64,000 nt of DNA. Source: Pycnopodia helianthoides. Taxonomy: Eukaryota; Echinodermata; Asteroidea; Forcipulatida; Asteriidae. Numbering within the stretch: position 1 is the first letter of the stretch; every line of letters starts with the position of its first letter. The position numbers and the translations under genes were made by a program. Below the pieces are notes generated by a model. It saw only the letters and a list, made by a program, of their open reading frames with translations. It had not been told where the DNA came from and made no database searches. This document shows positions 31,451 through 41,530 of the stretch, in pieces. Location of the stretch: positions 19,940,875 through 20,004,874 of the forward strand of contig CM063247.1 of assembly GCA_032158295.1 (NCBI GenBank), in the 5' to 3' direction.

Positions 31451-33599
31451 CTAATATAGTGCATTCATAGTTGATGTGAAAGTCTGCTACGCATGGGTAT
31501 TTGCCCTGTGCGTGATTACTGGCGCACGCGCTTGGTTAACAGCAAAAATAGCATTTGGCACATGATGGCAAAGAGAGCAGTAAGAACTCGGCTCTTGATT
31601 ATGAATATGTATGAGGTATAGTAATATGGTATTGCTGGGAACAAAATAAGTGAATATCTAAAAGGAACTAAAACGTTGTCTGCTGTACGAGTACGGCAGG
31701 TAGGTGATGGGATTGTGCCTTGGATGATACACGAGCATGGAATTTGGCAGTCAGTTTGTCTTGAGAAAAATATTTGGCTGCAGGGCCATCACAGGATTTG
31801 TCCTTTGAACAAAAATGGTAGAATAATAAGCAATGGCAGCCATTTTGACAATTTAGAAAATTACTTGCTTTTCTATAGTTTCTCAAAGGAAAAATCTTTG
31901 ATGGCCCAATAGCTAGAATTCTCTCTTTTGGCATACTCTGACTGTGTGCCAAATTCCATGCTTGTATCATCAAAGGCACAATTCCCCCAAATAATGTCCC
32001 CCTGTCTGCCCCACTGTGTGGTTGAAGCTTGAGAACCCCACTTTTCATCTTGTAGGCTGTGAAGGGAGGATTCGGTCTCCCAACTGAGTGGTTAGAAAAA
32101 CTAAATCTGAGTTTGTCAAATATGGTATATTTTATTTCAATTAACATGACTCCTTAATGATGTTTTAAAAAAATAGTATTATTGGAAACTACTTGAGCAT
32201 TGTAATACTTAGTTAAATTAGGAACTTCCATTGTAAGGTGTACAAATTATGTTTATGTTGTATCTAGGGATTTGCATTTCGTCGTGTAATGTTATATTTA
32301 GTTCAAATTTGTCTTTTTCTATCAAAAGAGAAGGGACCTTCAGGTATTTCGGTACATGGCAGCGTTCTTTCTTAACAGTAATCTCGGTGGAAGACCTCGT
32401 GTTGATTTGTCACAATTTCCCCACAAGAGGGCGCTATCAAGACTACCTTAAAAGTGGTCTGCTGGCCAAATGCCAGTTATGACTTCTGCGGGCCGCGATT
32501 TTTTTTCTGCAGCATTCTTCGTCAATGCAGTCAACAGTTAAGAGATAGGCTGTTCTTCCCTATCCCTTAACTGTTGACTCCATAGCCGACGTGTGCTGCA
32601 GAAAATAAATTTGCCTGCGGGCCAGTCATAACTTCCGAGGGCCAGTCAATTTTTTTTTGATTAGTTCATTGCTTTCAAACACTACATGTAAACCACTGAC
32701 TGCACTTATTATTTGTGTGGTTTCAAAGTCAAGTCTCATACAGATGACTGAAGAAAAAAACCTTAAGATAAGGCCAAAACATTTTTTTTTAAACATGTTT
32801 AGCGTCCCCGCCCCCTTCCTTTTTAAAGGCCCGCCTCCTCCTTTTTTTTTACAAGCGAAAGAGGTGGGGACCAGTGAAATGACAAGCTAACTGGTCCTGC
32901 TGGTTAAGGGCAAACCCTGACAGGGCTTGAAACAGGCAGACAAAGCCCAAGCCCGACCCGTGGTTTCAAAAAGGGTCCATAGTTGACGAGGGTATTGCGT
33001 AAGTTCAGCTGCAATGGGAAGGGGAAGCTTTAGACCGTTGTGAATGATTGGCCCTCTTGGAACTTTGCACCAGGGAAAAGTTGGATTTGTTTTCTGTGTG
33101 GAAAAGAGATTGTATATATATTGCACGTTTCCATCTGCAGCTCCAATACAACAGATGGAAGGGGACGCAATTTGTGTGAACAAAAATTACATCCACTATC
33201 AATATTTAGGCTAGTAGTAAACCAGTCTCATTTATTTTCTGTTAAATTGTCATTCTTAAATTGCAAATTAACTTAAAATTAAACTCCTGTTTTTTCAGAA
33301 TATTTTTTTAGTTGCCAAATATTTCTGGTGACAGCACTTGAATGTTATAGAACTTCCGTTATAGTCTTCTGGAGAATGTTTGAAGAAACGCTACGTATGA
33401 ATATACTGTATAAAGATATGCTGAGTTAAATTACATTAACACACACCTGCAATGCATTAAAGCACTGTGTTTGGTTTCTTTTTGTCTGCTTTACCATGTT
33501 AAGCCATAGAGGAAGAATTTCCTCCATGGTTTAATAACTTAAGTCACCTGACGCGCACATTCCCGGAAAGTGCGCGACAACCGTCTTTTGAGATACCGG

Positions 33600-33712
33600 A
33601 CAATAATTCCTTCTACTTTTATCGTTTTGCAAACATGGAGGAAGTTCAGAAGCTAAAGCGGAGGAGCTGCGACCAAGTACTGTAACGTGGAAAAGGTGTC
33701 TAGTTGATTTAA
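33600..33712 (+). other. short open frame cut off by a MITE
   Basis: Frame from ATG at 33636 encodes MEEVQKLKRRSCDQVL then a stop at 33684, 25 bp before the MITE at 33713. Basic, charged, with no further coding sequence beyond the MITE. It may be a remnant of a first exon or may be chance. Confidence 0.25.
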
Positions 33713-34051
33713 AGGTATATTGTACACTTTTGGTAACAGCTCAAAATCAGTGTCCACATTTTGTGTGATTCAACATATGCATGAACAAACAAACCTGTGA
33801 AAGTTTGAGCTCAATTGGTCATCGAGGTCACGAGAAAATAGTGAAAAGAGACCTTATGTGTTTTCTGTTTTTTCAAATGTCAAGTTTTTATCACGCGTGA
33901 TAAAAACTATTGTTTTACTCATTTCTCAGGAACGATAGCATTTTAGGCAGACATTTTTTAAGGAACCCTTTGTATCATTACTTTAAATCATGTAATGTGT
34001 GAATCTGTGAACATTTGTGTTTTTCGATCTCGCCAATAGTGTACAGGGCCT
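33713..34051 (+). mobile_element. TTAA-flanked MITE, AGGTATTGTACAC family, copy 2
   Basis: A 339-bp element with TTAA at 33709-33712 and 34052-34055. Closely matches 8146-8479 along its whole length, so the two insertions appear recent relative to other copies. Confidence 0.88.
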
Positions 34052-36180
34052 TTAACACTGTTTCCAAGACTGTTGCATAGTCAACATGTTGGTGAATTTG
34101 TCATCCTTAAAAGTAACAAAAAGTTTCTATTCATCAACTCCCCGCTCGTCCATCGATTTGCGCGTTGTTTGGCTTGCGTTTTCACGGATTTTGCTCGGGG
34201 TATAGTCGGGTGCTGTCAAAATGACGGTGTCCAGACGTTGATTTGCATACATGCTGTATGCTGCAATGTAGTTTGTTGTCGTCTGCGGGTAGCGCGCCTG
34301 CTGGCATTGTGCGGCAAAGGCACTGATTTGAACAACGAGCCTGAGTCGACGTCAGTCGTGGCTCCAAAAAGGACCCGACCATTCTTATTGTTCATCCCAA
34401 GAGGGCGTTGTGTTCCTAGCAGATTCCATAGACATAAAAACACCTAGGTATTATATTATTTCTGTGGTCATTTCGGCTCCCAACCAAGTTGTAGGCCAAA
34501 GTGAATCAAAAATCGATCACATTTTAATTTCTTATTACCCCCCCCCCCTTTCAAAACAGTTACTTCTTAGTCAAAAGTAAGATGTGTTAGGTATTGATTA
34601 CGTACCAATACCCAATACCTTCAGACAAAAATCTCTTGTGTCATGTCTTCCATTCTCTTCAAGGGGTATTGTTTTTCTCAGCAAAGTTACGTCGTCCACC
34701 AACCAGAAACCCGCCTGGTTAGCAATGATTAGAACTCACTCCGCGGCAGTGCAGTTAATTACGAGAAGTCCCCCCGTTCCACAAAGCTAAAGTAGTAGTC
34801 CAGGCCGATTTCCTACCTCCCGCCCAGGTAGTAGTTAATAAGCAGGACAGTTCTTTTCAGAACTGAGAAGTCTCCCGAATTCCGAAAATCTATACTCCGC
34901 GGTAGTACTAGTAGAATAAATAGCAAGACAATTGTTCTCTAAAGAACTAAATCTACACAGCAAGTAGATATTTTTACACATGGTGTTACCGCAAACCGAA
35001 TATAATTTATAATGATTTAACAATTAAACGAGTGCACCTCATTTATTTTTTGAGTAAAAATAGCTCCGTATCACCCCTAAACAAAAAGGGTCGAGTCTAT
35101 TACCAAACATGGGTATAAACTTAGCCAAACACCTGGTCAGTCCTAATATGCACAATCATAGAAAATCCAGGGACGTGGGAAATCCAGGGACGTGTGACTT
35201 GCGTGTCTTGAGGAAAGTTTAGAGCAGGCGGTCGACGCCCGTCCGTGCGTGTGACGTGCACCATTATTATGTGTACAAGTCTGTGAAGAAAACAATTATG
35301 ACTTTTTACAAGTCTCTGTGCCTTTTCTTCTAGCAAATTTGTGTTTTCGCTGCATCCCCCTGCCAACAAATACGACGGTGAGTTGATAATTTTTTTTGTC
35401 TACAGAATCATAGTAAAGAAAATGACTTTTATCTGCATAGTTTGAAGATATTTTGGGCGTTTTGTGACTGGCGCCGAGTTTAAAATCCTCACGTGTTAGT
35501 TTCTTATTGTATTCTGTCTGTGCTGTACTGTACCGAACCCGGTCTCTTTCCATGATGCATTATTCAAACCAAGACTCCAACGAAACCACTCAACCGCACA
35601 CGCAAAATCTAACAAAAACACCAGTGACGTTATCTTACCGCTAGGCCTTGCTACTTTCCAGTGACCACGGCATGGACGAACCTCTAAATCCATTCATAAT
35701 CCAGCTCTAGGCCTATTCCTTCATTCCACAACGAGTACCACGGAATCAGATACTCAAATGTTATCCAACAAAAACACCTGTGAAATTACTGCTGTCATAA
35801 TGATGCCAGCTAGCCTACTGATAAGATCGACCCTCTCCTTGCACCCCCCCCCCCAATGTATCCCCTTTAGTAGTCATGCCAATAATTCCCGTATCATTTC
35901 TTTAGTGAACTAATTAATTGTCTATACCTACAGCGTGTGCCTTCCACATTTTCCAAGTCCAAACCAAGAGTCTATGTCTATGCGTGTGCCTTCCACTCGC
36001 AAGTATAAAGCAAGTAGTAACCTGCGTAAAGCAATGGCCCATGCCTATGTTTCATAAGTAAACCAATGGTATATACATACATCGTGTGCCTTCCACTCGC
36101 AAATATTTTCTAAGTATAAAGCAAGGAATTCCCTATGCCATTAATCTGCGTAAGCGTGTGATTTCCGGTCGATTTATTTT
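34052..36180. other. intergenic region with an unclassified conserved-looking repeat
   Basis: 34835-35030 has paired motifs 'cagttcttttcagaactgag', 'gttctctaaagaact' and 'ttaccgcaaaccgaatataa' that look like part of a dispersed retroelement, but no coding region or LTR pair is visible. 35935-36120 repeats 'gtgtgccttccactcgcaa' several times. The 124-codon open frame at 34073-34447 has no recognisable motif. Confidence 0.4.
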
Positions 36181-37262
36181 CTAAGTATGAACCGAAGGTT
36201 CATCAATGAACAACTTTAAATTAACAACGTACAAAAAGAAAACCTAGGGTTTTGAACCCTGTATCTTTGGGTTCAGAGTCCACAGCCCTTCCACTGTGCC
36301 ACTGTTGCTCTTACTTAATTAAATTACGTTAGAGTTTAACTTAAAACACAGAAATTAACAACTTTAAATTAACAACGTACAAAAAGAACACAAGGGTTCG
36401 ATCCCAGTACTTTTGTTTTCAGAGTCCGGAGCCCTTCCACTGAGCTACTGCTCCTCTTACTTGAATTGCATTCGATTGATTTAAGAGCCTAGAACATTAA
36501 ATCAACAACGTGTAAAGTTGATTTAGAAAGAAAACTTTAGAATGAACAACGTTAAATTAATAGCGTACAAAAACAACACCCGGGAATTGAACCCAGTACC
36601 GTTGGGTTCAGAGTCCGGAGCCCTTCCACTGGGTCACTGTTGCTATTACCTAAATTGCGTTCGAGTTTAACTTAAAACCCTGGAGTGAACAAACTTTAAT
36701 CAAAAACGTACAAAAGGAACAACATACCTTTGGGTTCAATGGACTTCCACTGAGTCACTCTGCTTAGTTAGCGTTCAAGTTTAATTTGTAATCTTTAAAA
36801 TGATCATCAATGTATAAAAAGAACATACGGGATTCGAACCAAGTTGGTACTTAGTCCAAAACCCATTCCACTGGGCCACTGTTGCTCTTCAGTATCATGA
36901 TTTTAAACGCTATAGTATCACAAGGCAACAAGGTACATCAACAAAAATAACACAAAAATACACAGATACAAACACAGGATTCGAACACAGTACCTTAGTG
37001 TTCAGCGTCCGGAGCTCTCCCGCTATAGACCACTGCCTCGTCATTCCAGAATCCAAGGCCTTTCTAGTAGGCTATAAGGAGTCTTCATACTTCTTTGTCT
37101 CTGATACTAATTTATATGACTAAGAAAAAACTACATAAGGCCTACCGAAGGGAAAACGATTTAGAATTTAATTTCAGGGATTCGAACCCGGTGACATTGT
37201 GATTTAAGTCCCAGGGATTCGAACCCGGTACCTTGGGGTTCGGAGTGCCGATCCTTGTCCTC
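36180..37262 (-). repeat. array of degenerate tRNA-Gln-like units
   Basis: At least seven tRNA-like cores on the minus strand at about 36239, 36365, 36574, 36715, 36822, 36970 and 37170. Reading minus, each has a D-arm-like 'agt(g/a)gctcagtggaagggc', an anticodon region 'cggactctgaa' like that of tRNA-Gln(CTG), and a B box 'ggttcgaatccc'. Most stems are broken. The first units share spacer 'tttaaattaacaacgtacaaa', showing tandem origin with a 110-150 bp unit. These are pseudogenes or a SINE-derived tandem array, not functional tRNAs. Confidence 0.65.
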
Positions 37263-39230
37263 TGCCTAATTTGCATTTTAATGTAGTATAGAATATCATA
37301 ATTAATCAACACCGGTAAAGTTAAGAAGTATAAGAGAGCTACGATGAAAGGACCGGGACTGCGAGGGATGAGGTCATCATGCTGTGGATGGGTGGTGAGG
37401 CATTGGATGGATGGTAAAGCTGGGTAAAGAGTTGTACAATGGACTGGGAAGTTGATGGGTAGTCAGTTGCAGAATGGGATGAGATTGTTGCATTTGAGGT
37501 TAGAGGTATGGACTATAGTCAAATCGCTGGTATATGGCTGTCCGGCTGGACATGGTAGAGAACCAGGGCCCGGGGCTGGGAGGATGCTTGATGGTTACAT
37601 GTGTGGGTTGGGGACTGGTTTGGGTGTGGCTGGTTGGACACAGGGCACGATCAAGCTGGGTAGAGGACTCTGCCTACGAAAACAAATCATGTTTGGAAAT
37701 GAAATGTAGTTTATTTGCTTTGCAATTTTATTTTTCTGTGATTTTCTATTTTTAAGAGACTACAAAAAATTCATCTATATTTTGTTTTAAAATCAATCAT
37801 CGGGTCATCTCCTGAAAAGTTGACGCGCTTTTAATTCAGCCCATAGTATCAGAAAATCAAAAAATTCAGTTTAGCGCCCCCTGCTGTCCGTCTAAAGTTA
37901 TTATGTGTGTACCCCCACCACCCCCCCCCCCCACACACACCACCAACCATGTAAACAGCGGTGCCCTTGCAACTGCAGTTCGTTTGCTGTCAGAAATCAT
38001 TCATCAAATCACTCTAGGATCACAGCGAACAGCCGGCCAAAGAATGAGTTGAAATTCCGAGCAGACCTCAGACATTTGGGGTAAGTTTGATCATAAAGCA
38101 AGGGTTTGATTGAATCTAGAGCAAGGTCAAGAATAACAGAGAGACGACTTGTGCCAAATTTCCGGACAGATACACCATGCCATGGTGATGGTTACAGTAC
38201 ACTACATCAAAACCAGTCCACTGCCAGTGCCAGTTCCTACAAAGTTTGACAATTTTGGGACCGATGGGTTCATGACTATCAAATTTATAACTTTATCTTA
38301 TCTTTATTTAGTCCTTTCTCTATGGTTGTACTTTTAAATTGTATTTTGCTTGTTGTAAAACTGAATTTTTCTGTAAGCATAGCACTGCTTAACTGTTTAG
38401 TGTAAAAGCAAATTTTTGTGCTATAACTGTAGCAAAAAAATTTGCTTAAGCATAAGCGTATTTCACAGTTAGCAAGAAAATAAGGCGGTCATCTTGCGAG
38501 TTCACCATGTATTTGCATTGTTACGTCATTCATTTTCTTGCAGTAAGCACCGGCAGGCTAGCATGCCTTTTTGTGTGCTAATGGGTGCAGGGCTATGAAA
38601 TAGAAAATCGTGCAGTAAGCAAAGAATCGGCAGTTAAGCAGCACTATGAAATTGGGCCCAATTGGTTTATAAATTTTGATATATTGTTATTGTTATTAAT
38701 GTTATTGATATTATTTTGTAACTACACATGTAGGTTCCCCAGACAGTAAGGCTTTACCATTGGAATCTCAAGACTGGTGAGCAGCATTCATACCCATTGA
38801 TCTGTGTTCGAAATGTCTACATCTTCCCTGGTATACCTCAACTCCTGACGAGAGCTTTCCTGTCCCTTAAGGTGGGTAGAGAGAACAGACGATTCTTTTA
38901 AAGTATCAACCCCCCCCCCCCCAACCCACCACCACCATCACCACCCCCCTACCCCCTACAGTCCTGACTTGATAAGTAGGATTCAAAGCTCTGCATGGTG
39001 GGAGACACTTTAGGCTTTAGGCCAAGTAAAAATACTTACATGTTTCTCGTCCCCGCCCGTCTCCTTTTTAGCCGCTGCCTCCTTTTTTCTAGTATTTACT
39101 TCTTCTTTTTTAATCAAAACGAAAGGGGGAAAATTTGGGGAATTCAAGAAAAAACAAAGTTTCTTGGGGTTTTTTTTGCCTAAGAATTTGTCTGGATTCT
39201 TTTTTCACCTTTGCAATACAACAGCCGTTC
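37263..39230. other. intergenic region, no gene seen
   Basis: 37330-37700 is a G-rich low-complexity stretch ('ggatggatggtaaagctggg'); its open frame is not credible. 37915-37950 and 38910-38960 are C-rich tracts. A 'GCTGCTTAAGCA' element occupies about 38374-38659. Confidence 0.6.
38374..38659 (-). repeat. long 'GCTGCTTAAGCA' hairpin element
   Basis: Matches 28032-28317 in reverse: 'agcaagaaaataaggcggtc', 'gcattgttacgtcattcatt' and a right end 'gcactatgaaattgggccc'. Confidence 0.7.
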
Positions 39231-39590
39231 GTGGTATTCTATTCATAAATACCTGGGACAGTTTATTCATTCTGATTGGTCGAGAGGACATCACATGGCC
39301 ATGTTTAAACGTGTGATATAAACACAGTCAGAAGTGTTTAAATGTAGACTGTCAACTTTTTGTCAAAGAGGGCGCTATAAGGTTTTGCGCGGACTGCGCA
39401 TAATTTGGTAGGGCGTATAGTTTATTTTGTGCAAGTTTGAAACTTGCGTGGGATAGTTAGAAACTTAAGCGTGCAAGTTTGAAACTTGCATGACACGGTT
39501 TTTCTATACGCACAGAACTGTCAGATTTGTTCTCAACTTTAACGGGTTTGTTGATATTTTGAGGAGAAAGGTATTTATGAATGGGAATTA
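39231..39590. mobile_element. MITE with ATTCATAAATACC termini
   Basis: Left end 'attctattcataaatacct' and right end 'aggtatttatgaatgggaat' are inverted repeats about 355 bp apart. The inside has 'tctgattggtcgagagg' and a duplicated 'gtgcaagtttgaaacttgc' palindrome. Confidence 0.7.
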
Positions 39591-39626
39591 AAAGGGGTTG
39601 ATTTGGTTTTAAACTATAGTGGTTAA

Positions 39627-40003
39627 AGACACTGGACACCTTTGGTAATTGTCAAAGACCAGTCTTCTCACTTGGTGTATCTCAACATATGCACAAAATA
39701 ACAAACCTGTGAAAATTTGAACTCAATTGGTCGTCGAAGTTGCGAGATAATAATGGAAGAAAAAACACCCTTGTCACACAAAGTTGTGTGCTTTCAGATG
39801 CTTGATTTTGAGACCTCACGCGTGAGGTCTCAAAATCAATTCAAATATTTTACTGAGAAATTACTTCTTTCTCAAAAACTACGTTACTTCAGAGGGAGCC
39901 GTTTCTCACAATGTTTTATACTATCAACAGCTCTCCATTGCTTACCAAGTAAGTTTTTATTCTAACAATTATTTTGAGTAATTACCAATAGTGTCCAGTG
40001 CCT
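39627..40003 (+). mobile_element. TTAA-flanked MITE, AGACACTGGACAC family
   Basis: A 377-bp element with TTAA at 39623-39626 and 40004-40007. Ends are AGACACTGGACACCTTTGG and 'aatagtgtccagtgcct'. Contains an exact 'acctcacgcgtgaggt' palindrome near 39815. Its 'aacctgtgaaaatttgaact' module is shared with the other TTAA families. Confidence 0.85.
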
Positions 40004-40393
40004 TTAAGTATAAATAAGTGTTTGAGCCCGGTGCTTTTTGTAGTATTATTTTATATTCCAGTCGCTAAAATTTGGTGCACTTTAGCTTTGTATTGTTTAG
40101 CACACTAGCTGCCTGTTAAAACCCTTACTCAAAAGTGCGTCACTGCACTTTATAGTAAGATTTTAGTTTTTTTCTCATAATTCCGCCAATTAATTTTCTA
40201 CAAATTTAATTTTTGGGGTAGTCCACCTTTAAACCATCCAGAAACAAATGGCAGATATTATTTGCACAGGGTTAGTTCAATGATCTTGCAAATTTAATTT
40301 CTACACATGTGGTTTGTATGACTGCCATTAGTTTGTACAGTTAGTCTCTTTGGATACAGTATGTCGATTTCAGGATTGAGGTTAAAGGTGTAA

Positions 40394-40779
40394 AGGAACA
40401 TTACAGAATTGGTAAGAACAAAACTTGTAAAATATACTTTTTGATCACAGATTTACATAAAACTTACACGGTCTAATGATGATGATAGTAGAAAACATCC
40501 CTTGAAATATTTCTGTCTGACATGCCATATTTGATGAGAAATGAATAAACTAATTTTCCGATTGGAGTTTATCGCTCAGTGAACGTTTTATTCATTTGTT
40601 GAATCTATATGATTTCATGCAAATGTGTTATCGGCTTTTCACTATTTTCTCGTGACCCAGATGGCCGATCGGTCTCAAACTTCTACAGGTTTGTCAGTTT
40701 ATGTATAGGGTGGATTACATAAAGTGCTTACACTGTCAGCAACTGTTTTGTTAGCAAAAACCAATTCTGTAATGTTCCT
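40394..40779 (+). mobile_element. TTAA-flanked MITE, AGGAACATTACAG family, copy 3
   Basis: Same orientation and near-identical body to 770-1135. The flanking TTAA is altered on the left (GTAA) and has an extra T on the right. Confidence 0.8.
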
Positions 40780-41530
40780 TTTAAAGAAAGTACAAAACGA
40801 TTGGAAACTGCGACTAGCTGTCTGTGCAATTTGGTTCCCAGCACTTCAGTTTTATGGCAAGGTAGGTGAACTACCTCCATGATCCAACTAACACCTTTAT
40901 TGCCCAGGGCACCTAGCAACGACGTGAAGAACAGCTGATTTTTGTTGTTTTCTGTGACAAATTTGTTGCTTTAAATTTACTATTTTTACGTGCGAAAACA
41001 CACAAATATGTGTGACTAAAATGATACCAATTATTTGTTTTGTCATACATTGCATCAGTGAACTCAAATAGCACAATATCTGTGAATAAACATACCTTGG
41101 CCAGCCATGTTTTTTCTTGGAAAAATAGCAAAAAAATTAAAACTAGTCAATAGTAAAGCCCTGCCTCCTCCATTTTTTTAAAAGTCCGGACGAGAAACAT
41201 GTTACTTATTTTACTTGGCCTTAGTAAAACTGGAAAAATCTCTTTTGAGTAGTGTGGGTGTTCTGAAAAGGACCTGTTGTTAACTTCTTGAAGTTTAGTG
41301 AGAAGTTAAGTGTTGAACTATAATGTCAACAACAGCAGCGTTTTTTCTGCCTCCTGACAAAAGCTTTTTTTTAACCTGTAGACTCTAACAATGCTTGTCT
41401 CTTGGACAAAATCCATACTTTTGGAGAACCATCTAGTATGTGTTGTATATTGCTACTTGTTTGTTCCTCCCCTCTTCTAACCCCTACCCAAATCTGGAAA
41501 TCACAATTTTTCTGTTACTTACAACTACAG

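Larger units (their letters stand above)
29442..33600. other. intergenic region, no gene seen
   Basis: Repeat-rich. Apart from the elements listed, an inverted repeat lies at 32448-32640 ('gcagtcaacagttaagagata' against 'atcccttaactgttgactcc') within a larger 'ctggcc/ccagtcataactt' repeat reaching 32925. Open frames (30290-30589, 31668-32147, 32657-32890) show no family resemblance. Confidence 0.6.

Noticed and set aside
31668..32147. 159-codon open frame on the minus strand
   Set aside because: Longest frame in the intergenic region but with no recognisable domain; the sequence contains inverted repeats ('ggcatactctgactgtgtgcc', 'attttgacaatttagaaaatta') that suggest a noncoding element.
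34073..34447. 124-codon open frame
   Set aside because: No motif, odd composition (many Cys and Arg), starts at a MITE edge, no splice or family support.
36180..37262. CRISPR-like spaced repeats
   Set aside because: Spacing is irregular and the repeated unit is a degenerate tRNA-like sequence.
41387..41450. Possible extra cathepsin exon ('SNNACLLDK' like 'TNIACLLHNK')
   Set aside because: Too short and too diverged; the right-arm copy has a deletion in it, and the acceptor alone is not enough evidence.
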